DNA of 5,312 bases from Treponema sp. (GTDB lineage Bacteria; Spirochaetota; Spirochaetia; Treponematales; Treponemataceae). The notes beneath the pieces are model-generated. The model ran no database searches and had not been told where the DNA came from. It saw nothing but the letters and a program-made list of their open reading frames with translations. How positions within the stretch are numbered: position 1 is the stretch's first letter; every line of letters starts with the position of its first letter. The translations under genes and the position numbers were made by a program. The DNA lies in NCBI GenBank assembly GCA_014804085.1, contig JAAVAM010000056.1, forward strand, positions 36,390-41,701, read 5' to 3'. Below are positions 1-4,115 of the stretch, piece by piece.

Positions 1-206
1 CACAAATCCGCTCAAAGCGCGACGCACTGATTGACGAGGTGGAGTGGCGCATACAGCGATATCAGCAACAGTCAGCACTCGGAATCGAAACGACCGATTC
101 TGCGGAAGCCTATGCCGCAATTCTTGCCTATGTGCAGGAACTGCGCGACACAACCAAACAGGACGGATTTCCGAAAGAAGTGGTATTTCCCAAACTGGCG
201 GTATAA
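1..206 (+). CDS. Phage tail assembly chaperone-like protein, C-terminal part (5' partial)
   Basis: The gene enters from the left edge, reading from base 3, and stops at TAA 204-206, leaving 67 visible residues. It contains KRDALIDEVEW, a variable linker, then a helix with YVQELRDTTKQDGFP followed by KEVVFP near the end. This pattern (RDxL ... Y..xLRD...Q.GFP..V.(W/F)P) is typical of the C-terminal domain of small caudoviral tail-fibre/tail-assembly chaperone proteins, which help fold or attach tail fibres and are usually encoded just after the fibre gene. The family call comes from motif recognition. No start codon or RBS is visible because the gene is cut off. It points away from the repressor operon and converges with the membrane protein gene, with a terminator hairpin between. 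In canonical Mu the tail genes lie at the opposite end of the genome from the repressor, so this neighbourhood is unusual. It could alternatively be a late-gene remnant. Confidence 0.68.
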   Translation, partial: QIRSKRDALIDEVEWRIQRYQQQSALGIETTDSAEAYAAILAYVQELRDTTKQDGFPKEVVFPKLAV

Positions 207-248
207 AAGAATCGGGCGGCTGATATGCCGCCTCTCAATTATTCTTTT
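205..248. terminator. Bidirectional intrinsic terminator between convergent genes
   Basis: A 6-bp GC stem, GGCGGC (215-220) and GCCGCC (227-232), encloses a 6-base loop TGATAT. It is flanked by AAAAGAAT (205-212) on the left and its reverse complement ATTCTTTT (241-248) on the right. Read in either direction, the hairpin is followed by a T-rich stretch containing TTCTTTT. The T tracts are interrupted and the right one is 8 bases from the stem, so termination may be less efficient rightward than leftward. The element overlaps the stop codons of both the tail gene (204-206) and the membrane protein (239-241), as expected for a shared terminator. Confidence 0.7.
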
Positions 249-892
249 ACAAGTTGGTCTACGATTTTATAATCTTCAACAGGAATGAATATTTTTTGAC
301 CACGTGGAATTTCACTTTTTGAAACACCGATAAAAGTCGCGGATTCGCCTTTATCTGCTTCAATTCCAGGCGCATTTCCCGCTCCAATAACAAATGTCAT
401 TGTTTGCCCCGATAACAAATAATCATTTTCAATGGCAGATGTGTTTTCTTTTATTTTTATCTTTATCTCAATTTCTGTAAGCCAGCCATAATCTTCTTGT
501 CGATACATCGGGTATCTGTCATTTGCATTGTACTGAACAATCTCTGCCTTTGCATATTCTACACAATCGGGATATTTTTGAAGAACAGGAATACAGCGGC
601 GCGAAAAAGATTTTAGTATTTGCTCCAAAACTTGCGCATCGACATCACCGTGTACAGAATTTGAGATGGTTGCGTTCCAATCTATATCCACAATGTTATT
701 TTCCTGTTTCGTTTCCGTTTTTGCAGGAGAAAAGAAAAACGAATGAACGGCAATAATCGGAATGGCGACAAAAGCACAGACCGCAAGGGAAACACAAATA
801 AAACCGATTGTGAACTTGCGATTTTTTGAGACCAGTAAAAAAATGCCAACCACTAAAAGCAAAAAGGCTATAAATCCTAAAATGTAATACAT
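239..892 (-). CDS. Two-helix membrane protein in the lysogeny operon, function unknown
   Basis: This 217-residue protein starts at ATG 892-890. Two hydrophobic segments (about residues 2-21 and 29-54) are separated by a short positively charged turn, SKNRKF, and followed by a soluble domain of about 160 residues. That domain is rich in charged residues, with Cys100 and Cys110 and a lysine/isoleucine-rich strand, IEIKIKIK. Both helices lie at the N-terminus, so the soluble domain is likely on the same side as the N-terminus; with the basic loop inside, it would face outward. I do not recognise a family. The gene lies 16 bp downstream of the repressor on the same strand, and its Shine-Dalgarno AAGGG (907-903) sits just past the repressor stop, so it should be expressed in the lysogen. 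Such repressor-linked membrane proteins are often superinfection-exclusion or lysogenic-conversion factors; here that is only inference. The gene looks more AT-rich than the rightward genes, which hints at separate acquisition. Confidence 0.82.
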   Translation of the reverse strand: MYYILGFIAFLLLVVGIFLLVSKNRKFTIGFICVSLAVCAFVAIPIIAVHSFFFSPAKTETKQENNIVDIDWNATISNSVHGDVDAQVLEQILKSFSRRCIPVLQKYPDCVEYAKAEIVQYNANDRYPMYRQEDYGWLTEIEIKIKIKENTSAIENDYLLSGQTMTFVIGAGNAPGIEADKGESATFIGVSKSEIPRGQKIFIPVEDYKIVDQLVKE

Positions 893-908
893 AAATCAAT
901 ATCCCTTC

Positions 909-1736
909 TTAATACGGATTTCTGTGCAACCAAGAAATGACTTTGCCGTGAATACGTAGCATATTTTCTGCCTGTTCATAACTGATGATTTCGGGATTCG
1001 GATAGCGTTTTGCGTTTTCGGAACTGATGACGATTTTGCGCTCAAGCGGGCGGTACTCAAGATGTTTCACGCGGACATCTGCACCAATGCTGATGACATA
1101 TACGCCGTCGCCGTCAATCTGCGTTCGATCGAAAACAGCGAAGTCGCCGTTGAACAGATTCATATCCGTCATGCTGTCGCCGACAACGCGCACGATGCCG
1201 CAGTTCTTCGGATTCGCCCCGCCGAGCATTTCCAAGACGGTTGGAATGTATTTGTCAACTTCCTGTAATTGCGTTTCGGGCTGACCTCGCCCTGCGGCTG
1301 CCGTTTGCGTGAAAACAGGAAGCAGAACCAAAGCATCAAAGTCCGTTTCTTTTGCATCAAGGGGTATCATAGTGCCGTGTTTGAGCCTGAACACATCGAA
1401 AGTTTTTGCATATTTAGGTGCAGGCATGTTTTCCATCGGCGTGTCCGCCGGGTAATCTTTAATTTGTTCAAAACGTTGTTTTGTTATTTCCTCTTTTGAC
1501 ACCCCTGTTCGCTCTGAAATTTTTTCAAGAATTTGTGCTGAACTGCCAGCCATCAATTCTGAATATGGATATCCCATCTGCGCAAGTTTGGTAAGTATTT
1601 TTATAGGTGGCTTCGCTTTTCCGATTTCATAACTCGCCCAAGTTGTCTGTGGTATTCCCAATTCTTTTGCCAATTTTGTTTGGCTTAAGCCTAGCGATTT
1701 TCTCGTTTCTAGCAAATAATTCGTTAAATTTTGCAA
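909..1736 (-). CDS. LexA/CI-type phage repressor (HTH plus S24 self-cleaving peptidase)
   Basis: This 275-residue repressor should maintain lysogeny by binding operators in the divergent control region. Residues 4-61 form an HTH_XRE domain (LETRKSLGLSQTKLAKELGIPQTTWASYEIGK, with recognition helix around 29-38). Residues 62-137 are a linker. The C-terminal half is an S24/LexA-like domain: Ala148-Gly149 in TAAAGRG is the predicted self-cleavage bond, Ser188 in VVGDSM the nucleophile and Lys224 in VRVKHLEY the general base. All catalytic elements are present, so RecA-stimulated (SOS) induction is plausible. The start is TTG (1736-1734) with Shine-Dalgarno TGAGGT 5 bases upstream. The nearby ATG at 1749 runs straight into a stop (ATG AGG TAA), so TTG is the best choice. 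The length is normal to slightly long for CI-like repressors. It heads an operon with the membrane protein and is probably autoregulated, since operators lie between it and the early promoter. Mu's own c repressor lacks this protease fold. Confidence 0.93.
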   Translation of the reverse strand: MQNLTNYLLETRKSLGLSQTKLAKELGIPQTTWASYEIGKAKPPIKILTKLAQMGYPYSELMAGSSAQILEKISERTGVSKEEITKQRFEQIKDYPADTPMENMPAPKYAKTFDVFRLKHGTMIPLDAKETDFDALVLLPVFTQTAAAGRGQPETQLQEVDKYIPTVLEMLGGANPKNCGIVRVVGDSMTDMNLFNGDFAVFDRTQIDGDGVYVISIGADVRVKHLEYRPLERKIVISSENAKRYPNPEIISYEQAENMLRIHGKVISWLHRNPY

Positions 1737-1741
1737 AATTT

Positions 1742-1747
1742 ACCTCA
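1742..1747 (-). promoter_or_regulatory. Ribosome binding site that fixes the TTG start of the repressor
   Basis: On the minus strand TGAGGT lies 5 bases before TTG (1736-1734). No in-frame ATG or GTG has an equivalent site, and the only upstream ATG (1749-1747) is followed one codon later by TAA. A weak TTG start fits a repressor kept at low level. Confidence 0.75.
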
Positions 1748-1749
1748 TT

Positions 1750-1788
1750 TAGCAATATTTTCGCTTGACATTAGCGAAAATATTGCTA
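1750..1788. promoter_or_regulatory. Paired repressor operators (perfect inverted repeat over the early promoter)
   Basis: TAGCAATATTTTCGCT (1750-1765) and its exact reverse complement AGCGAAAATATTGCTA (1773-1788) are separated by 7 bases. Each arm is itself an imperfect palindrome (AGC-9 bases-GCT with several internal matches), so each could bind one repressor or Ner-like dimer. The arm centres, near 1758 and 1780, are 22 bp apart, about two helical turns, which would put two dimers on one DNA face. The left arm touches the -35 box and the right arm fills the -35/-10 spacer of the rightward promoter, so occupancy would block early transcription. A weak leftward -10-like TATAGC (minus strand, 1790-1785) lies in the same element and could serve the repressor, but I am not confident of it. 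The operator role is inferred from geometry and location. Confidence 0.8.
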
Positions 1789-1792
1789 TACT
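1765..1792 (+). promoter_or_regulatory. Early rightward sigma70-type promoter
   Basis: A perfect -35 TTGACA (1765-1770) and a -10 TATACT (1787-1792, 5 of 6 consensus) are separated by 16 bp. Transcription should start near 1799, leaving a leader of about 120 bases before the Ner-like gene. Embedding in the operator repeat marks it as the repressed lytic promoter. It probably drives the whole rightward run to the transposase, since no other promoter of this quality was seen downstream. Confidence 0.88.
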
Positions 1793-1803
1793 TTAATTAT
1801 CGG

Positions 1804-1823
1804 TAAAAAACAAAAGTTTTTTA
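1804..1823. repeat. AT-rich inverted repeat in the early leader
   Basis: TAAAAAAC (1804-1811) and GTTTTTTA (1816-1823) are perfect 8-bp arms around AAAA. The element begins just after the predicted transcription start. The stem is almost all A-T, so it is a weak RNA hairpin, but the runs of A and T could bend the DNA or bind a protein. I assign no function. Confidence 0.45.
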
Positions 1824-1836
1824 ACAGTTTGCAAAA

Positions 1837-1879
1837 AGCCCGAAAGAAAATCACTCTGCAAAGGCTTTTCTTTCGGGCT
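1837..1879 (-). terminator. Strong hairpin; intrinsic terminator on the minus strand
   Basis: AGCCCGAAAGAAAA (1837-1850) pairs perfectly over 14 bp with TTTTCTTTCGGGCT (1866-1879), with a 15-base loop. Read leftward, the stem ends in GGGC followed by TTTTTGC, which is terminator geometry. Read rightward, it is followed by AAACCACAACG with no T run, so it should not stop early transcription. As a leftward terminator it would keep antisense transcription from the early genes from entering the promoter region and the repressor operon. As part of the early leader RNA it would be a stable 5' structure. Which role matters is not decidable from sequence. Confidence 0.6.
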
Positions 1880-1889
1880 AAACCACAAC

Positions 1890-1906
1890 GCAGGGAAATT
1901 CCCTGC
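1890..1906. promoter_or_regulatory. Perfect palindrome abutting the Ner-like gene's ribosome binding site
   Basis: GCAGGGAA (1890-1897), a central A, then TTCCCTGC (1899-1906). The next bases are AAGGAG (1907-1912), the Shine-Dalgarno of the gene starting at 1918. As RNA it can form a 6-7 bp GC-rich stem right beside the ribosome site. As DNA it has the symmetry of a 17-bp dimer operator. Its sequence differs from the 1750-1788 operators, so it could serve a different protein, such as the Ner-like one. Function is inferred. Confidence 0.55.
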
Positions 1907-1917
1907 AAGGAGATTTT

Positions 1918-2172
1918 ATGTATTGTAACACAAGAAGCCCAAGTCTGCAACGGCTTGACGCGGACAAGGGCAAATGGGTCACCTACCAACTTCGGCTTCG
2001 CAAAATTACGCATGCCGAAATCGCGCGTAGGGCTGGCTGCACAAGATCGGCAGTCACGAATGTGCTTGCGGGTCGCGCATCCTCGATAAAAGTCTATGTC
2101 GTTCTTTGCGCGATTTTGGGCTTGTCCGCAATAAGCGAACTTCTAACAAATGTGAAAAGGAGCGCGATATGA
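1918..2172 (+). CDS. Ner/Cro-like helix-turn-helix early regulator
   Basis: This 84-residue protein has one recognisable DNA-binding unit at residues 20-75. A leading helix (WVTYQLRLRKI) is followed by HTH helix 2 (THAEIARRAG, about 31-40) and recognition helix 3 (TRSAVTNVLAGR, about 42-53), then a small helical tail (LCAILGLSAISELL). The pattern LRLRxIT..EIAR.AG.....V..VLAGR is that of small phage HTH proteins occupying the Ner position in Mu-like phages, where they repress the early and repressor promoters during lytic growth. The start ATG follows AAGGAG (1907-1912) at 5 bases. It is the first gene of the early operon and divergent to the repressor. Its stop (2170-2172) overlaps the next start in ATGA, implying translational coupling. 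Residues 1-19 are not clearly part of the fold. Role by position and HTH is well supported; target sites are not shown. Confidence 0.83.
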   Translation: MYCNTRSPSLQRLDADKGKWVTYQLRLRKITHAEIARRAGCTRSAVTNVLAGRASSIKVYVVLCAILGLSAISELLTNVKRSAI

Positions 2173-2735
2173 AAATGGCGGACAGAAACTGCAAATGGGG
2201 AATCGAACAGTATGGTGCTGAAAAATGGAATCAGCGTTGTGATTATGAGGATGACAAAGAAAGTCGCAAAGAGCGGCTTTTTGAAGAAGCCTCAAAATCA
2301 GAGAACATGGCAAAACTCTTTGCCATCATCAATAACTTTTTCGGCGAGGACATGGACTTCCACTACAAAGTGGATGTTGAAAAACGAAAAATCAATATCG
2401 CCTCTGGTGTAGACCTTTCAGACAGACCTTTTATCCGCTTTGCTTGGAAAAAATTCATCATAGAAAACTTTGGCGGCGGAATTGGCTGTAGCGAACCTTA
2501 CTGCCTTGATGACAGGGATTACAGCAAGCCCGTCAAAGAAGTCTATTACTGGATGGATATTCAATATTCATACAAGCATATCGATGGCGGTTCAAACGGA
2601 GCGTCGATTGGAACTGCGTACTTCAAAGAAGACGGCAAGTGGACTTTTGTTCCAGACGTTGACGAGGTACAAAAAAAGAAACTCCACGAACCTTGCTGTG
2701 AAAATTGCGGGGTGCATACGGAGGAGAAAATATGA
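2169..2735 (+). CDS. Early phage protein of unknown function with C-terminal Cys cluster
   Basis: I do not recognise this 188-residue protein. The start ATG (2169-2171) overlaps the preceding stop in ATGA and has AAGGAG (2157-2162) 6 bases upstream, so the longer upstream reading from 2106 is not needed. The protein is soluble, with no signal or membrane segment. Residues 1-50 are highly charged. Residues 45-100 (ENMAKLFAIINNFFGEDMDFHYKV...RFAWKKFIIENFGGG) look like mixed helix and strand. The tail has KKKLHEPCCENCGVH with Cys176, Cys177, Cys180 and His183, a possible small metal-binding or disulfide motif; Cys107 and Cys112 form another spaced pair. It sits between the Ner-like gene and DUF3164, where Mu-like phages carry variable early accessory genes, often host-takeover or anti-defence factors. 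That role is only a possibility here. Confidence 0.8.
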   Translation: MKMADRNCKWGIEQYGAEKWNQRCDYEDDKESRKERLFEEASKSENMAKLFAIINNFFGEDMDFHYKVDVEKRKINIASGVDLSDRPFIRFAWKKFIIENFGGGIGCSEPYCLDDRDYSKPVKEVYYWMDIQYSYKHIDGGSNGASIGTAYFKEDGKWTFVPDVDEVQKKKLHEPCCENCGVHTEEKI

Positions 2736-3004
2736 AATGGGATTTTTCAAATCCGATGTTTCCGAAGCCCAAGACGGAAAAAAGGCGTAGCCTTTCGCGA
2801 TGGCAGGAAGAATTGGAGTACACGCGCGTCCATTTCGGACGACTGCTTCATAATACGCCGCGAACATGTGTGTGCTGTCTTGAGTGGAGTGAAACCGAAG
2901 GCTACATCGACATTGTGTTCAACAACGGAACACGAAAACAGGTCATGGCGGTCGGCGATTCGCCCAAAGCCTTGATGCAAGACATTTTGAGCAAACTAAA
3001 CTAA
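2732..3004 (+). CDS. Small early phage protein of unknown function
   Basis: This 90-residue protein is not recognised. It starts at ATG 2732, overlapping the previous stop in ATGA, with an excellent Shine-Dalgarno GGAGGAG (2720-2726) 5 bases upstream. The upstream in-frame ATG-like extension from 2705 lacks this support. Residues 1-40 are basic and aromatic (MKWDFSNPMFPKPKTEKRR, then RWQEELEYTRVHFGRLL). The middle has CVCC (Cys46, Cys48, Cys49), and the rest reads as a short beta-rich unit (YIDIVFNNGTRKQVMAVGDSP) followed by a helix (ALMQDILSKL). The strand-loop-strand pattern with V.GDSP recalls small fragments of nucleic-acid-binding domains but is too weak for a call. Coupling to the previous gene suggests the two products act together or are made in fixed ratio. 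It ends 11 bp before DUF3164. Confidence 0.78.
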   Translation: MKWDFSNPMFPKPKTEKRRSLSRWQEELEYTRVHFGRLLHNTPRTCVCCLEWSETEGYIDIVFNNGTRKQVMAVGDSPKALMQDILSKLN

Positions 3005-3015
3005 AGGAGTTTTAT

Positions 3016-3624
3016 ATGGCAACCAACAAAGATTATTTGGAAGATGCGCAGGGACGGCTTATACCTATGTCAGCCGTCAAACCCATTGACAAAAAGCGAC
3101 ACGATGCTGTCCTTTCGATTATGAAAGACACTTTCGCGGAACGCGACCGCTTGATTGAATTCAAGCGGAACATTTGGATGCGGGTGCAGGAGTTCCTTGC
3201 GGAATCCGCCAAAGACAGCGGAGCGCGCAAATTCGGCGGCGCAAAGGGAAATGTCACGCTTACGAGTTTTGACGGCAAATACAAAGTCATTGTGGCTGTG
3301 AACGACACTATCCAGTTCAACGAAAAATTGCAAGTTGCGAAACAACTTATCGACAAATGCATTGCCGACTGGAGCGAGGGCGCGAACAAAAACCTCCGCG
3401 CGATTGTGGATGACGCTTTCAACGTGGGCAAGAGCGGTCTTGTCAGCACAAGCCGAGTATTGGGCTTGCGCCGTCTCCACATCACGGACGCAACATGGAA
3501 AAAGGCTATGGAAGCAATATCAGAATCAATGCAGGTTGCCAGTTCAAAAACCTACATGCGCTTTTACGAGCGTTTGCAGGACGGCAGTTTCAAACAAATT
3601 CCGCTTGGCATAGCGGTACTGTAA
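3016..3624 (+). CDS. DUF3164 family protein of Mu-like phages
   Basis: This 202-residue protein matches my memory of the DUF3164 family over its whole length. The N-terminal DAQGRLIPMSAVKPID (10-25) is followed by a long charged helical region (26-70), then a beta segment (GNVTLTSFDGKYKVIVAVND, 78-97). A helical region follows (QLIDKCIADWSEGANKNLRAIVDDAF), and the signature end is TYMRFYERLQDGSFKQIPL (179-197). The family is common in the early region of transposable phages; its biochemical role is not established as far as I know. The start ATG has AAGGAG (3004-3009) at 6 bases. It lies 11 bp after the previous stop and 12 bp before the next start. It is the best single marker, together with the transposase, that this is a Mu-type phage rather than a lambda-type one. 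Nothing suggests truncation. Confidence 0.88.
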   Translation: MATNKDYLEDAQGRLIPMSAVKPIDKKRHDAVLSIMKDTFAERDRLIEFKRNIWMRVQEFLAESAKDSGARKFGGAKGNVTLTSFDGKYKVIVAVNDTIQFNEKLQVAKQLIDKCIADWSEGANKNLRAIVDDAFNVGKSGLVSTSRVLGLRRLHITDATWKKAMEAISESMQVASSKTYMRFYERLQDGSFKQIPLGIAVL

Positions 3625-3636
3625 GGAGGCTCGCGT

Positions 3637-3762
3637 ATGATGGGCTTTATTTATCGGGTGGGAATCAGAATAAAGGACTTCGGCGAGCGCATTCACAACA
3701 GCGGCATTCAGCGCATGGGGATAGCGATTAAGAATGTCGCGCTCAAAATGAACGCGAGGTGA
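3637..3762 (+). CDS. 41-residue basic amphipathic protein
   Basis: A short gene between DUF3164 and the winged-helix gene starts at ATG 3637 (a second ATG follows at 3640) and stops at TGA 3760-3762. AAGGAGG (3623-3629) lies 7 bases upstream and overlaps the DUF3164 stop. The product, beginning MMGFIYRVGIRIKDFGERI and ending ALKMNAR, is strongly basic and alternates hydrophobic and charged residues, so it may form an amphipathic helix with membrane or nucleic-acid affinity. The good ribosome site, the fit into the 134-bp gap and the stop embedded in the next gene's ribosome site support it being real. I recall similar tiny proteins in Mu-like phages of anaerobes, but cannot name a family or function. 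Confidence 0.72.
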   Translation: MMGFIYRVGIRIKDFGERIHNSGIQRMGIAIKNVALKMNAR

Positions 3763-3763
3763 A
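3749..3763 (+). repeat. 15-bp repeat carrying a ribosome binding site, copy 1
   Basis: TGAACGCGAGGTGAA is identical to 4098-4112. It contains the Shine-Dalgarno GAGGTGA (3756-3762) that serves the ATG at 3768 with 5-base spacing. This favours ATG 3768 over GTG 3759, which has no upstream ribosome site. Here the repeat also encodes the end of the 41-residue protein (MNAR, stop). Confidence 0.7.
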
Positions 3764-3767
3764 GCGT

Positions 3768-4067
3768 ATGAACGAGAAACTTTCAAGCCAAGAACGGATT
3801 TTGGCAGAGGCGAAGGCTTTGAGCGAAAACCATCAAGACGGAATGAGCAACAAGAAACTTGCCTCGTTGCTCGGAACTTCGGAAACAAATATTTGCAGGG
3901 ATATGTCAATCTTTGAAAAATTCGGATTTGTTTCCCGAAACGGCAAAGGGCGATGGCGGCTCTCCGAGAAGTTCGGCGGAATTGCTGGGCAGATAATGAA
4001 AAGTTATCAGAAAGCCCGCTTGACGCTGAGCGAAGAAGAAGCGCGTTACGCTTCTGTGATGCAATAA
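3768..4067 (+). CDS. Winged-helix DNA-binding protein, IclR-N-terminal-like
   Basis: This 99-residue protein consists mostly of one winged-helix domain at residues 6-66. Helix 1 is SQERILAEAKALSE and helix 2 SNKKLASLLG. The recognition helix is SETNICRDMSIFEKFGFV, and the wing is SRNGKGRWRLS. The order (short helix, HTH, then a G-x-W/R wing) resembles the N-terminal domain of IclR-type and MarR-like regulators without a ligand domain. The tail (67-99) is helical and charged. I chose ATG 3768 because GAGGTGA precedes it by 5 bases; GTG 3759 would add only MKR. In transposable phages small HTH proteins in this zone are found beside the transposase and are thought to modulate early transcription; that role is inferred. 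The stop is followed within 7 bp by the 26-bp palindrome 4074-4099. Confidence 0.8.
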   Translation: MNEKLSSQERILAEAKALSENHQDGMSNKKLASLLGTSETNICRDMSIFEKFGFVSRNGKGRWRLSEKFGGIAGQIMKSYQKARLTLSEEEARYASVMQ

Positions 4068-4073
4068 AAAAAG

Positions 4074-4099
4074 CAAATTCCCCCACGTGGGGGAATTTG
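4074..4099. repeat. Perfect 26-bp palindrome, intergenic copy
   Basis: The left half is CAAATTCCCCCAC (4074-4086); the right half (4087-4099) is its exact reverse complement, with core CCACGTGG. The inner 24 bp (4075-4098) plus the following G are identical to the copy inside the next gene at 4442-4466. As RNA it folds into a 10-11 bp GC-cored stem with an ACGT loop. On the minus strand it is followed by GCTTTTTTT, so leftward it is a credible intrinsic terminator. Rightward it is followed by GAACGCG and lies 7 bp before the Shine-Dalgarno of the DUF3102-like gene, so it could modulate that gene's translation. No direct-repeat target duplication is obvious around it. Confidence 0.85.
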
Positions 4100-4112
4100 A
4101 ACGCGAGGTGAA
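4098..4112 (+). repeat. 15-bp repeat carrying a ribosome binding site, copy 2
   Basis: This is identical to 3749-3763 and begins at the right edge of the 26-bp palindrome. It provides GAGGTGA (4105-4111) for ATG 4116. The identity extends 5' of the ribosome site (TGAACGC), more than translation alone requires, which suggests duplication of a gene-start cassette. Confidence 0.65.
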
Positions 4113-4115
4113 ATT

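Noticed and set aside
207..238. Phage end or tandem-prophage junction between the tail gene and the lysogeny operon
   Set aside because: The whole gap is taken up by the terminator hairpin. No TG/CA end motif, target duplication or host-like sequence could be identified.
31..288. 85-codon plus-strand frame at the left edge
   Set aside because: It is out of frame with the tail-chaperone motifs, starts at a non-ATG codon without a ribosome site, and runs through the terminator.
300..307. CCACGTGG within the membrane protein gene, followed by AATTT, as a third degenerate copy of the palindrome
   Set aside because: Only the 8-bp core and a few flanking bases match. This is compatible with chance, and it lies in a normal coding stretch (IPRGQ).
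1829..2089. 86-codon plus-strand frame overlapping the Ner-like gene
   Set aside because: It runs through the leader hairpins, has no ribosome site and no domain pattern. The 1918 frame has both a Shine-Dalgarno and an HTH.
2470..2790. 106-codon plus-strand frame inside the 2169 gene
   Set aside because: It is a +1 shadow with no ribosome site. The overlapping frames at 2169 and 2732 have strong Shine-Dalgarno sites and ATGA coupling.
3033..3485. Long minus-strand open frame (150 codons) opposite DUF3164
   Set aside because: It is the antisense shadow of a well-supported gene, with no ribosome site and low-complexity Ser/Arg/Leu composition.
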